From contig NZ_SNZV01000001.1 of NCBI RefSeq assembly GCF_004364125.1, positions 186,001 through 250,000 on the forward strand: DNA of 64,000 bases, read 5' to 3'. A model generated the notes under the pieces. The model was given only the letters and a program-made list of their open reading frames with translations. It did not search any database and was not told the DNA's origin. The position numbers were made by a program, and so were the translations under genes. This DNA is from Sphingobacterium paludis. Lineage in GTDB: Bacteria; Bacteroidota; Bacteroidia; Sphingobacteriales; Sphingobacteriaceae. Positions 18,202 through 26,149 of this stretch are shown in pieces. Position 1 is the stretch's first letter. Each line of letters starts with the position of its first letter.

Positions 18202-19407
18202 TTAAACAAGTTTTCCTAGGGCTTCTTTCATCCGACGCAACGCTTCCTTTAAGTTTTCATCGGAAGCAGCATACGATAAGCGGATATAGTTATCGTTCCC
18301 AAAAGAGTCGCCACCAACGGTAGCGATGTGTCCTTCGTTCAGTAGGTACAAGGCTAAATCAGATGAACCTTTGATCGCGTTGCCTTTGCTATCCTTCTTC
18401 CCGAAAAACGAACTGATCTCCGGGAAAAAATAAAACGCGCCCTCAGGGAGATTAGTCTTTACGCCGGGGATGTCATTCAAAAGATCATAAACGAGTTGCC
18501 GACGGCGTATGAAAGCTTCCTTCATAGTTTGTACACTTTCCAAGCCGTCCTTGTAGGCTACGATACCAGCCCGTTGTGCGATTGAGCAGGTGCCGGAGGT
18601 TGTCTGTCCTTGCAACTTATCATTGGCGGCAGCGATCTCTTTGTTCGCAGCAATATAACCTAATCTCCAACCCGTCATCGCAAATGCCTTCGAAAAGCCG
18701 TTAACGATAATTACGCGATCTTTAATGCTATCAAACTGTGCAATGGATTCATGCTTGTCCACGAAATTAATATGCTCATAAATTTCATCGGAAAGAATAA
18801 AAATATCTGGATGTTTCTCGAAAACCTTCGCCAAGCCTTCTAGCTCTTCTTTGCTATACACTGAACCAGTCGGGTTGCAAGGAGATGAAAACATGAACAA
18901 CTTCGTTTTCGGCGTGATCGCCGCTTCCAATTGTGCCGGTGTAATCTTGAAATCAGACTCGATATCTGTATTGATGAAGACCGATTTTCCCTCGGCCAAT
19001 ACCACCATTTCCGAGTAGGACACCCAGTATGGCGTAGGAATAATAACTTCATCGCCCGGGTTGATCAACGTCAAAATAACGTTTGAAAGGGATTGTTTCG
19101 CACCGGTAGAAACCACGATTTGCGCAGGCTCGTAATCCAGTCCGTTTTCGTTTTTCAATTTATCCACAATGGCTTGACGCAGCTCGGGATACCCCGGCAC
19201 AGGGGAGTAGCGCGTAAAATTGTCATCCAACGCTTTTTTTGCTGCAGCTTTTACATTATCGGGTGTATTGAAATCGGGTTCACCTACACTAAGACTGATT
19301 ACGTTGATGCCTTTTGCAGCTAACTCACGGCCTAGCTTTGTCATCTTAAGCGTTGCCGATTCGGATAGATTATTGATCCTATCTGATAAATATGATGTCG
19401 TACTCAT
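18202..19407 (-). CDS. Class I aspartate/aromatic-type aminotransferase
   Basis: A 401-residue PLP enzyme, fold type I. The Schiff-base Lys240 lies in GFSKAFAMTGWRLGY. The N-terminal block ISLSVGEPDFNTPDNV and the substrate-binding SSPCNPTGSVYSKEEL and FILSDEIYEHI are typical of subgroup I-gamma aspartate aminotransferases (aspC/aatA type), which convert aspartate plus 2-oxoglutarate to oxaloacetate plus glutamate, sometimes also using prephenate. Exact specificity cannot be read. The promoter TATATTTG sits 7 nt before the ATG, so the mRNA should have almost no leader. Confidence 0.92.
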   Translation of the reverse strand: MSTTSYLSDRINNLSESATLKMTKLGRELAAKGINVISLSVGEPDFNTPDNVKAAAKKALDDNFTRYSPVPGYPELRQAIVDKLKNENGLDYEPAQIVVSTGAKQSLSNVILTLINPGDEVIIPTPYWVSYSEMVVLAEGKSVFINTDIESDFKITPAQLEAAITPKTKLFMFSSPCNPTGSVYSKEELEGLAKVFEKHPDIFILSDEIYEHINFVDKHESIAQFDSIKDRVIIVNGFSKAFAMTGWRLGYIAANKEIAAANDKLQGQTTSGTCSIAQRAGIVAYKDGLESVQTMKEAFIRRRQLVYDLLNDIPGVKTNLPEGAFYFFPEISSFFGKKDSKGNAIKGSSDLALYLLNEGHIATVGGDSFGNDNYIRLSYAASDENLKEALRRMKEALGKLV

Positions 19408-19414
19408 GATGATA

Positions 19415-19422
19415 CAAATATA
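19415..19422 (-). promoter_or_regulatory. TAnnTTTG promoter abutting the aminotransferase start
   Basis: TATATTTG on the minus strand with 7 nt (TATCATC) before the ATG. If transcription begins 4-7 nt after the box, the message starts within 3 nt of the start codon. Confidence 0.7.
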
Positions 19423-19537
19423 TTACATACTCTTCATTAATCACATCCAAATATTGATAAAAACGAAATCAAAGACTAAAAAAATATAAATATTATTAAC
19501 ATACCGAAGCTTCGGGTGGGGTGTGGCTTTTTTCCAG

Positions 19538-19545
19538 TAGATTTG
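19538..19545 (+). promoter_or_regulatory. TAnnTTTG promoter abutting the transporter start
   Basis: TAGATTTGTACCATG: only 4 nt separate the -7 box from the ATG at 19550, predicting a leaderless mRNA. Confidence 0.7.
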
Positions 19546-19549
19546 TACC

Positions 19550-20524
19550 ATGAAACTAAAATTCGACGGATTTATACTTGCATTGCTATTTTTTATTGTT
19601 CTCGCCTATTTCTTTCCACAGCTTCACCGTTGGGAAAACGGTGAGGTACTGAATTGGATCACATCCATAGGTGTATCGCTTATCTTTTTCTTTTATGGCT
19701 TAAAGTTAAGTTTCAAGCAGATCAAAGAGGGTCTTAGCAATTGGAAGCTGCACGTATTTGTGCAACTGGCTACATTTCTTTTGTTTCCCCTGTTGGTTCT
19801 GCCGTTCTATCCGCTTGTATCCAATGCAATACAACATGATTTTTGGTTGTCGTTTTTCTTCTTGGCGGCACTGCCCTCAACTGTTTCATCATCCGTTGTG
19901 ATGGTATCTATTGCTCGAGGAAATGTGCCAGCAGCGATATTTAACGCTAGTATTTCGGGGTTAATCGGCGTTCTCATCACGCCGCTCTGGATGCAGTTGT
20001 TTGTGGATTTTGGTCAAATCGATGTATTGGGTGACGTGTACTGGGGCTTGGTAAAAGAAATTCTTATACCCGTGATTCTTGGCCTGCTTCTTCAACCCGT
20101 GTTCGGCAAATGGGCATCCAGATATGGTAAACAGTTAAGTTTGTTCGATCGCTCCATTATATTGATGATTGTTTATGGAAGCTTTGCTGAATCTTTTGAT
20201 AGTGGAGTTTTTGGTACTGTAAGTATCCCGTATATGATCATGGTACTCGTGGTCGTGGTCATTTTGTTTGTGTTGATTTATGCACTTATATATTGGCTAT
20301 CGAAATCGGTGCTTAAGCTTAATAGAGCCGATACGATTACGGCGCTTTTTTGCGGTTCCAAAAAATCCTTAACACATGGCTCGGTCTTCGGAAAGTTTTT
20401 GTTTGTTAATTCAAGCAGTGCGGGCCTTTATTTTCTTCCTTTGATGGTGTTTCATGCGTTCCAAATATTGGTCGTCACGATTATCGCCCAGCGCTACAAT
20501 ACACGTTTTGAAGAGAATAAGTAA
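19550..20524 (+). CDS. SBF-like (bile acid:sodium symporter family) membrane transporter
   Basis: A 324-residue integral membrane protein with about ten hydrophobic helices. The pattern matches the SBF-like group (PF13593): a charged first turn MKLKFDGFILALLFFIVLAYFFP (first helix about 7-22), FFFYGLKLSF in helix 2, LPSTVSSSVVMVSIARGNV in the first core motif and FCGSKKSLTHGSVF in the second. These are the two discontinuous-helix motifs of the BART fold. Plant and yeast relatives include bile-acid and other organic-anion carriers; the substrate here is unknown. It is a single gene, divergent from the aminotransferase. Confidence 0.85.
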   Translation: MKLKFDGFILALLFFIVLAYFFPQLHRWENGEVLNWITSIGVSLIFFFYGLKLSFKQIKEGLSNWKLHVFVQLATFLLFPLLVLPFYPLVSNAIQHDFWLSFFFLAALPSTVSSSVVMVSIARGNVPAAIFNASISGLIGVLITPLWMQLFVDFGQIDVLGDVYWGLVKEILIPVILGLLLQPVFGKWASRYGKQLSLFDRSIILMIVYGSFAESFDSGVFGTVSIPYMIMVLVVVVILFVLIYALIYWLSKSVLKLNRADTITALFCGSKKSLTHGSVFGKFLFVNSSSAGLYFLPLMVFHAFQILVVTIIAQRYNTRFEENK

Positions 20525-20698
20525 GGGCTTGTATCATCTTTTTGTCTGTAGGACATAGACCATGGGAATTTTTCAAATACGTTTCCAGTCGGTTGTTCGA
20601 AGGCGTTTTATTTATATAAAGGTAAGGTTAATCGTTCATCAGCTTTGTCGTGTTGCTAAAGTTATCTAAAAGATATAACATGGTTACCACTGCAAAAA

Positions 20699-20733
20699 AA
20701 AACGCGCATAGATCATCAGTCTGTGCGCGTTTT
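20699..20733. terminator. Hairpin between transporter and nuclease genes
   Basis: AAAACGCGCA (20699-20708) is the inverse of TGCGCGTTTT (20724-20733). It lies 17 nt past the nuclease stop; the A run on its left gives T on the minus strand, so it mainly ends the nuclease transcript. Confidence 0.75.
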
Positions 20734-20749
20734 GCGTGTAATGATGATA

Positions 20750-21547
20750 TTAGCTTCCGTAGATCTCGTTAAGCTCTTTCGCTAGGCGGATACCAGCTTT
20801 TAGTAAGCAGTCTTCCATGCGATACTTATATTGATAAATATATTCATAGCGCAGGTTAGCATTTTTTGCTACGTCATCGTAAATGATGTTCGCCAGCTGA
20901 TGAGATTCATACAACCATTCCTCCAAGCTGCTTTCCGTATATTGTCTATAGTGCGCAGCGTTGTATATATCGAGAACGCGTGCGTACTCGGTGTAGCTGT
21001 ATTTCTCATTATCCACCAAGTCGGAATCCCAAACGCGATGGATATTTGCTTTTCTTCCAAAAAACTCGACCTCAATCTTGTTTCCACCCAAATCTTCTGC
21101 CCGACTCACATGCATGGGCTGGTGTGCATCAGCGAGCAAGTGAATGATGAAGTACAGGTTTTGCTGTTGCACTTTGCTGTCGCCGCTTTTTTGTTTAGCC
21201 TCTCCTTTGATCCGCAGGTAGGATTTATACAGGTTTTCCGCAGGCGAGGCAGCCAAAGCGGCAGAAAAGGCTTCATAGCTCAGGTTGCCAGCAGTGTTGA
21301 TAAAGTGAGAATTCCCGGTGCGATTCAAGCCCGGATCAGGGTCTGATTTAATAAAGTCGGCCCAATTTGACCAATAGGCCAATTTCTGGTTGCCGATAAG
21401 CTTATGGATGTTTTTCTTTGCCTTTTTATTGAGGTGGTTTTCTGCAATTTCCGCGATGACGCGATGTCCTGTCATGCCCCAAGCGGCGGCCCAATTATGG
21501 TGTAAGAAAAGAATGCAAACGATAGCAAGTCTTAAAAAATTCTTCAT
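20750..21547 (-). CDS. S1/P1-type zinc nuclease, exported
   Basis: A 265-residue secreted nuclease of the S1/P1 family, which hydrolyses single-stranded nucleic acids and 3'-nucleotides with three zinc ions. The signal peptide is cut after AAA, exposing Trp23 (AWGMTGHRVIAEIA) as the N-terminal zinc ligand, a hallmark of the family. Further ligands lie in HFINTAG and in HLLADAHQPMHVS. Length is normal. It probably scavenges phosphate and nucleosides in the periplasm. The gene has its own promoter at 21573-21580 with a leader of about 20-25 nt. Confidence 0.92.
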   Translation of the reverse strand: MKNFLRLAIVCILFLHHNWAAAWGMTGHRVIAEIAENHLNKKAKKNIHKLIGNQKLAYWSNWADFIKSDPDPGLNRTGNSHFINTAGNLSYEAFSAALAASPAENLYKSYLRIKGEAKQKSGDSKVQQQNLYFIIHLLADAHQPMHVSRAEDLGGNKIEVEFFGRKANIHRVWDSDLVDNEKYSYTEYARVLDIYNAAHYRQYTESSLEEWLYESHQLANIIYDDVAKNANLRYEYIYQYKYRMEDCLLKAGIRLAKELNEIYGS

Positions 21548-21572
21548 GCGAGTTGATTTTGAAACGTCGACA

Positions 21573-21580
21573 CAAAGGTA
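21573..21580 (-). promoter_or_regulatory. TAnnTTTG promoter of nuclease gene
   Basis: TACCTTTG on the minus strand, 25 nt before the ATG. Perfect consensus. Confidence 0.65.
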
Positions 21581-21607
21581 AGGAAAGCTAGTTTATCCCA
21601 AGCGATG

Positions 21608-22072
21608 TCACTTAAAAATTTCGAAGCCATATTTGGCCGTCGACCAAAACTGATCCAGTGCGATGATCCTTGGTTTGAAAAATGAAATGAGAGTCGGCCA
21701 GTCGGCTTGATTAAAGATGGATGCTTTTTCTTCCATGGGTTGGCTCACTCGTGCTATTTCTTTTCCATACATATCTTGGTAGGCATCTTCCCATATCCAC
21801 TCTTCTTCAAGCTCAGTGTGTAACACGGTTTTGTAGGCCAGTAGTTGTTCATACATCAACGATCGTATGCCGGCATCAGGATGAGTGAGTTCGATACCTA
21901 TGTGGGCAGATTTTCCCTCCGCTTCCATACGGAAATACAGATGCTTCACACCCGTTTTATAGTTTATCCAGTTTATTTTCGTCCCTTCTTCGCCGGGCAC
22001 CAAGGTCATAAACTGACCAAAGCTGGTCCAAAATTTTTCCTTCAATTTTTTTGCTTCGTCTCGGGTATACAA
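21608..22072 (-). CDS. DUF4268 family protein, TTG start
   Basis: A 154-residue cytoplasmic protein matching the DUF4268 pattern (YTRDEAKKLKEKFWTSFGQ, INWINYKTGVKHLYFRM, then IWEDAYQDM). Some DUF4268 proteins are linked to restriction-type nucleases, but this short stand-alone form is a common Bacteroidota hypothetical of unknown role. The start codon is TTG at 22072. It is chosen because the family begins at this residue and a strong AAAGGAG lies 6 nt upstream, which is unusual in a genome that otherwise shows little Shine-Dalgarno use. The gene is divergent from the lipocalin gene. Confidence 0.75.
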   Translation of the reverse strand: MYTRDEAKKLKEKFWTSFGQFMTLVPGEEGTKINWINYKTGVKHLYFRMEAEGKSAHIGIELTHPDAGIRSLMYEQLLAYKTVLHTELEEEWIWEDAYQDMYGKEIARVSQPMEEKASIFNQADWPTLISFFKPRIIALDQFWSTAKYGFEIFK

Positions 22073-22150
22073 GGTGTTCTCCTTTGCTTATTTTTTCAAA
22101 ACTATTAAATTCAGCCCAAACTTTTGCATGGGCTATGCTGTTTACTGAAC

Positions 22151-22687
22151 ATGATGGATCGTAAAAAATCATTGTTGCTCCTTACCGCTGTAGCGGCAGG
22201 GACAACACTCTATAATCTTTTAAAACCTGTAAGGTCAAATGTTCCTGTCATACAAGGATTTGAGAAGGAAAAATATCTAGGCGATTGGTATGAAATCGCT
22301 AGGTTAGATTTTTTCTGGGAAAGGAACCTGAAAAATGTTATGGCTTCTTATGCACTCAACGACGACAGGAGTATTCGCGTCATCAACCAAGGTTATGACG
22401 TCGTAAAAGAAAAGTATAAGCAAAGCAGGGGGAAAGCGCTGTTTGTGCGCAATGAAGACGAAGGCGCACTGAAGGTTTCTTTTTTCGGGCCATTTTATGC
22501 CGGCTACAATATTGTCATGATCGACGAAGACTACCAACATGCATTGGTTTTCGGTCAGAATCTAGACTATATGTGGTTGCTATCGCGTGAGAAGAGTATG
22601 CCCGAGGAAATTAAAACTAATTATCTCGCGTATGCGCAGAAATGCGGCTATGCGATCGAAAAATTGGTGTGGACGAAGCAAGATTAA
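22151..22687 (+). CDS. Lipocalin family protein (Blc-like)
   Basis: A 178-residue lipocalin. After an N-terminal hydrophobic segment (residues about 6-22) the signature GDWYEIARLD starts the eight-stranded barrel, followed by NVMASYALNDDRSIRV, FGPFYAGYNIV, and YMWLLSREKSM, as in bacterial Blc. There is no lipobox Cys, unlike E. coli Blc, so the N-terminus is either a membrane anchor or cleaved signal. The family binds hydrophobic ligands such as lysophospholipids. ATG occurs at both 22151 and 22154; either is possible. Confidence 0.85.
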   Translation: MMDRKKSLLLLTAVAAGTTLYNLLKPVRSNVPVIQGFEKEKYLGDWYEIARLDFFWERNLKNVMASYALNDDRSIRVINQGYDVVKEKYKQSRGKALFVRNEDEGALKVSFFGPFYAGYNIVMIDEDYQHALVFGQNLDYMWLLSREKSMPEEIKTNYLAYAQKCGYAIEKLVWTKQD

Positions 22688-22727
22688 GAACACTTTCAGC
22701 AATAAATCGATCCTGCCAAATGCCACA

Positions 22728-22757
22728 AAAAAAGCCTGGAGCATACCAGGCTTTTTT
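22728..22757. terminator. Bidirectional terminator shared by lipocalin gene and tRNA
   Basis: AAAAAAGCCTGG (22728-22739) is the perfect inverse of CCAGGCTTTTTT (22746-22757), with a 6-nt loop. It ends one nucleotide from the tRNA 3' end, so it serves both strands. Confidence 0.9.
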
Positions 22758-22758
22758 G

Positions 22759-22832
22759 TGGAGAATATCGGAGTCGAACCGATGACCTTTTGGCTGCCAG
22801 CCAAACGCTCTAGCCAGCTGAGCTAATCCCCC
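22759..22832 (-). tRNA. tRNA-Ala (anticodon GGC)
   Basis: A 74-nt cloverleaf on the minus strand. The 7-bp acceptor stem GGGGGAT/ATTCTCC contains G3:U70, the alanine identity pair. D arm GCTC...GAGC, anticodon stem TTTGG/CCAAA with loop CTGGCAG (anticodon GGC, reads GCC/GCU) and T arm ATCGG-TTCGACT-CCGAT are complete. Discriminator is A; the CCA end is not encoded. Confidence 0.95.
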
Positions 22833-22844
22833 TTTTTTCTAAAA

Positions 22845-23150
22845 TCAAGCAAATATAGGATTTAAAATGGAATAATCAATTGTGCGATCAGAAATAATTA
22901 ACGTCGAAATTTCGTCCAAATCATCGGCTGTGATGCGGTTTCCCATGCCGGCGTTAAATGCTTGGCTGAGAATCAGCGCCGTATCTTTTCGTTCTGACTC
23001 TTTGATAAGATTAGATCCCTGATAAAAATTGATCAGGGATGTAGAAAAAGAAATAAATATATCGAATGAAAACCCTTGTTCGTGCTGTATAGCATTACGC
23101 ATAAACTTTTCGAAGTCTTGGATTGCCATGTCCCGTTGGTGTACAGTCAT
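22845..23150 (-). CDS. Uncharacterised 101-residue protein upstream of tRNA-Ala
   Basis: I do not recognise the family. The protein is cytoplasmic, largely alpha-helical by pattern, with an amphipathic start (DMAIQDFEKFMRNAIQHE), a hydrophobic middle (FDIFISFSTSLINFY) and an acidic segment ITADDLDEISTLII. It is likely real: a perfect TACTTTTG box sits 4 nt before the ATG, and the ORF has normal composition. An internal ATG (23129) is an alternative start. Its stop is 12 nt before the tRNA gene. Confidence 0.6.
   Translation of the reverse strand: MTVHQRDMAIQDFEKFMRNAIQHEQGFSFDIFISFSTSLINFYQGSNLIKESERKDTALILSQAFNAGMGNRITADDLDEISTLIISDRTIDYSILNPIFA
22850..22857 (-). promoter_or_regulatory. TAnnTTTG promoter of tRNA-Ala, inside the upstream gene
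   Basis: TATATTTG on the minus strand lies 17 nt before the tRNA 5' end and falls within the last sense codons (Ile-Phe) of the 101-residue gene. It gives the tRNA its own promoter with a short 5' trailer. Confidence 0.6.
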
Positions 23151-23154
23151 ACTA

Positions 23155-23162
23155 CAAAAGTA
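23155..23162 (-). promoter_or_regulatory. TAnnTTTG promoter abutting the 101-residue gene
   Basis: TACTTTTGTAGTATG on the minus strand, with 4 nt between box and ATG; predicts a leaderless message. Confidence 0.6.
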
Positions 23163-23210
23163 ATTCTTCAGTACGTCAAAAACAGCACTGGCTAATTTTT
23201 TTTGATCTTT

Positions 23211-23996
23211 TTATTGCACAGTTGATGTGTCCGTAGCTGTTTCCGTTGATGATTGTCCGGTACAGCCTCTGCCGAAAACGACCCATAGCGCCACGATAAA
23301 AACAAGAATCAGCAACCACCAAATCCCTTTGTTCTTTGTTGCTTTTTTTACAGACTCTGGCGTATGCACGGGCGTTGGTTCTGTCGTGGCATGTTGTGGC
23401 GGCGACGTATGCGTTGGATCCACGATGGCATCGGCTGGCGTTGCTGGCGGAACGCTATTGTGCAATCCGGAGTCGCCATCGGTATTGACCACCACAGGCG
23501 CAAGATCTGCTGGTACCTGTGCCAAGAAATCGTCCTGATTGTTGTCCAATAAACCCTTTACATAGTCGACATCCCACTGCTGTCCTCCTTTACTGATAGC
23601 CGAAAATATGGCCGGAAGCACCGCAATAACAAGCGTGTGAACGTTTGCTCCTTCAATACCCAAATATTGGTGCAGGCTATCGCTTATGTAAGCGGAATTA
23701 TTTGCCGTGATATCTTCCAGCAGCTCCTGTTCTGCGTTTGCGCTAATAGCAGTTGTATCTATCGAGGTCGTAGAAGGAAGTGGCGGATCCTGCGCCGTAA
23801 AGCGTGCTTCGGCTTTCATCAGGATGCTTTGCAACTGATTTTTGTCTTTACGTTGGAGTGCGACAAGTAAGATAGGAATGATGGCATCTAAACTTTGATC
23901 CACCCGCAGGGGAGTTTCTCCCATCGTATTTGCAAGTGCGTGTCTCCGGTCTTCTCTGAAAATGCTTTTTACAGCATTGATTAACGAATTATCCAT
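23211..23996 (-). CDS. DUF937 family protein with C-terminal membrane anchor
   Basis: A 261-residue protein. Residues 1-150 are helical and match the DUF937 type (SLDAIIPILLVALQRK, YLGIEGANVHTLVIAVLPAIFSAI, GGQQWDVDYVKGLLD). A Pro/Thr/His-rich low-complexity linker (about 175-222) follows. One transmembrane helix, about residues 228-246 (WWLLILVFIVALWVVFG), comes near the C-terminus, leaving a Thr/Ser-rich tail outside. Some DUF937 proteins resemble YidB-type stress proteins. Function is unknown; the tail anchor would tether the helical domain to the inner face of the inner membrane. Confidence 0.75.
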   Translation of the reverse strand: MDNSLINAVKSIFREDRRHALANTMGETPLRVDQSLDAIIPILLVALQRKDKNQLQSILMKAEARFTAQDPPLPSTTSIDTTAISANAEQELLEDITANNSAYISDSLHQYLGIEGANVHTLVIAVLPAIFSAISKGGQQWDVDYVKGLLDNNQDDFLAQVPADLAPVVVNTDGDSGLHNSVPPATPADAIVDPTHTSPPQHATTEPTPVHTPESVKKATKNKGIWWLLILVFIVALWVVFGRGCTGQSSTETATDTSTVQ

Positions 23997-24093
23997 AGTC
24001 GTCTCTTTATCGTTTCAAAGAAGGAACAATTCGGTCCACCTTTTGTTTTCGCGTTTGCCGCCCGGAGTTAACACTAAGTTTATATAAAGATTT

Positions 24094-24101
24094 TATCTTT
24101 A
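24094..24101 (+). promoter_or_regulatory. Near-consensus promoter of alkaline phosphatase gene
   Basis: TATCTTTA (last base differs from TAnnTTTG), 19 nt before the ATG. Confidence 0.45.
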
Positions 24102-24120
24102 CGGACACAAACGAGATAAA

Positions 24121-25530
24121 ATGAAGAAGAGCTTATTTTTACTATTTCTATTCATCGCCACATCGAGCGCATTGTATTCCCAACAGAAGCCGAAGTACAT
24201 TTTTTTTATGATCGGTGACGGAATGGGGCTGAATCAAATTAATTTGACGGAGGTTTTTCTGGCTGCGCAGGCCGATCGAAATACCGTGTTTCCGTTGGTA
24301 TTCTCTACCTTTCCGCATGCTACCTTCGCCACATCCTATTCACTTTCGCACGGCGTTACCGATTCTGCAGCCGGCGGAACGGCGCTAGCGGTAGGCAAGA
24401 AAACAAAAAACGGCGTTCTGGCTATGGATAGTAGCGGTACGATCAGCTATAAAAGTATTGCCTATGCGGCCAAAGAAGCTGGCCTTAAAGTCGGGATTAC
24501 CACCTCTGTCAGTATAGACCATGCGACACCGGCTTCATTCTATGCAAAACAACCTAACCGCGGTCGCTATTATGAAATAGGTCTCGATCTTGCTGCTTCC
24601 AATTTTGATTTCTTTGCTGGCTCAGGCTTCTTAAGTCCAGACAAAAACGTAGATAAGAAGTCGGTACCATCGCTGTTTCCGAAGTTTAAAGAAGCAGGCT
24701 ATACATTGGCTTATGGCATCGACGATTTCAACAGTATAAAGGGTAAAGCCAATAAGATCATTCTGATGGGTGCAAAAGGTTCGGACAATGAATCGTTGAA
24801 ATATGCTATTGATCAAACACCCCAGGATTTAACCCTGGAGCAGATCACACAATCGGCGATCGCATCCCTTCAGGATAATGAAAAGGGATTTTTCCTGATG
24901 GTTGAAGGCGGAAAGATCGATTGGGCATCGCATGCCAATGATGCGACGACGACGATCCGCGAGATGTTAGACTTTAATAAAGCCGTGAAGCGTGTATATG
25001 AGTTCTATAAACAACATCCAGACGAAACTCTTGTTATCGTAACTGCGGATCATGAGACTGGCGGTGTGGCTATTGGAAATGGAGGTAGCAGACTGCAGAC
25101 GAAATTGCTAGGAAACCAACGTATCTCACAAGGTGAGCTATCAAAACGTATCGCCGCGTTGAGAAATGCCAAACAAAGCGCGAGTTGGGCGGATGTGAAA
25201 ACACTGTTAAGCGAAAACGTTGGTCTTTTTGATAAAGTTAAGGTTAGTCCTGAAGAAGAGGCTTCGCTGGTTGCTATATACCAAAAGAGTTTCGTCAACC
25301 ATGAAGAAGAGACCGCAAAAAGTCTTTACGCCACAGACGACAAGTTGGCTAGCGAAGCAATCAAGATTTTGAACAAAGCTGGATCGATCAGCTGGGCATC
25401 AGGAAATCATTCGGCAGCCTATATTCCTGTTTTTGCGGTGGGCGTGGGGGCGGAGCGCTTTTCCCATAAAATGGAAAATACCGATATCCCAAAAAAATTA
25501 GCAGATATCACTGGTTTTGTTATAGAATAA
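24121..25530 (+). CDS. Alkaline phosphatase, exported
   Basis: A 469-residue periplasmic phosphomonoesterase. Signal peptide residues 1-20 end at LYS-QQ. The metal and nucleophile motifs of the alkaline phosphatase family are intact: Asp33 in MIGDGMG, Ser82 in TDSAAGGTA, the block EGGKIDWASHAND and TADHETGG, with a late His in SGNHSAAYIPVFAVG. It releases phosphate from organic esters. No Pho-box-like element was recognised. It belongs to the group with DSAAGG rather than the DSAAS of E. coli PhoA. Confidence 0.94.
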   Translation: MKKSLFLLFLFIATSSALYSQQKPKYIFFMIGDGMGLNQINLTEVFLAAQADRNTVFPLVFSTFPHATFATSYSLSHGVTDSAAGGTALAVGKKTKNGVLAMDSSGTISYKSIAYAAKEAGLKVGITTSVSIDHATPASFYAKQPNRGRYYEIGLDLAASNFDFFAGSGFLSPDKNVDKKSVPSLFPKFKEAGYTLAYGIDDFNSIKGKANKIILMGAKGSDNESLKYAIDQTPQDLTLEQITQSAIASLQDNEKGFFLMVEGGKIDWASHANDATTTIREMLDFNKAVKRVYEFYKQHPDETLVIVTADHETGGVAIGNGGSRLQTKLLGNQRISQGELSKRIAALRNAKQSASWADVKTLLSENVGLFDKVKVSPEEEASLVAIYQKSFVNHEEETAKSLYATDDKLASEAIKILNKAGSISWASGNHSAAYIPVFAVGVGAERFSHKMENTDIPKKLADITGFVIE

Positions 25531-25546
25531 TCATCCTTATCGCCCA

Positions 25547-25589
25547 AAAAACGCCACCTGTACCATGTTGCTACAGGTGGCATTTTTTT
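25547..25589. terminator. Bidirectional terminator, alkaline phosphatase / ssb
   Basis: GCCACCTGTA (25553-25562) and TACAGGTGGC (25572-25581) are exact inverses with a 9-nt loop, flanked by A and T runs. Its right flank overlaps the ssb stop codon. Confidence 0.85.
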
Positions 25590-25983
25590 AAAAAGGCAGG
25601 TCTTCTTCCTGTTCCGCGCTATCTTCCACGCCTACTTTTTGACCATTATTGTTGTTGTTTAAAGCCATAAACTGGCTTACCCTAATTTCACAAGACTCCC
25701 TCTTGATACCATTGACATCCACATACTCTTGGTAGGTTAGTGATCCCTGCACCAGTAAGCGCGTGCCCTTTTTGGCGTGCTTTTCCAGCTTTTCCGTTAG
25801 TTTTCCCCAAAACACCAAATTGTGCCAATAGGTGATCTCGAGCCATTCGCCCTGTGCATTTTTCGTATACTCGTTTGTTGCAAAACGAACATTTGAAACC
25901 TTCGTCCCCTGATTTGTGGATTTGACCTCGGCATCGGCACCTAGCCGCCCGATTAGCTGTACAGAATTAATTAGCATGTTCAT
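25588..25983 (-). CDS. ssb: Single-stranded DNA-binding protein
   Basis: A 131-residue SSB. The OB fold shows NSVQLIGRLGADAEVK, VRFATNEYT, ITYWHNLVFWGKLTEKLEKHAKKGTRLLVQGSLTYQEY, and it ends in the acidic tip EEDLPF that recruits repair and replication partners. It is shorter than the usual 150-180 residues because the linker is short. It could be the housekeeping or an accessory copy. The stop overlaps the terminator stem region. MNML at the start gives two adjacent ATGs. Confidence 0.95.
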   Translation of the reverse strand: MNMLINSVQLIGRLGADAEVKSTNQGTKVSNVRFATNEYTKNAQGEWLEITYWHNLVFWGKLTEKLEKHAKKGTRLLVQGSLTYQEYVDVNGIKRESCEIRVSQFMALNNNNNGQKVGVEDSAEQEEDLPF

Positions 25984-26149
25984 AATTTTAACTTTTTAAT
26001 TGTAAATATGTATTTCTTATGTTAAATTTATATCGCATCATTCTTAAGCTCACGATGTAAAATTGCAAGGATTGGCTTAGGCTAATCGGTAGTTAATCAA
26101 TTATAGACGTTTATAAGCGATTGTAAACGGTTAAAACGGGTAATGAATT

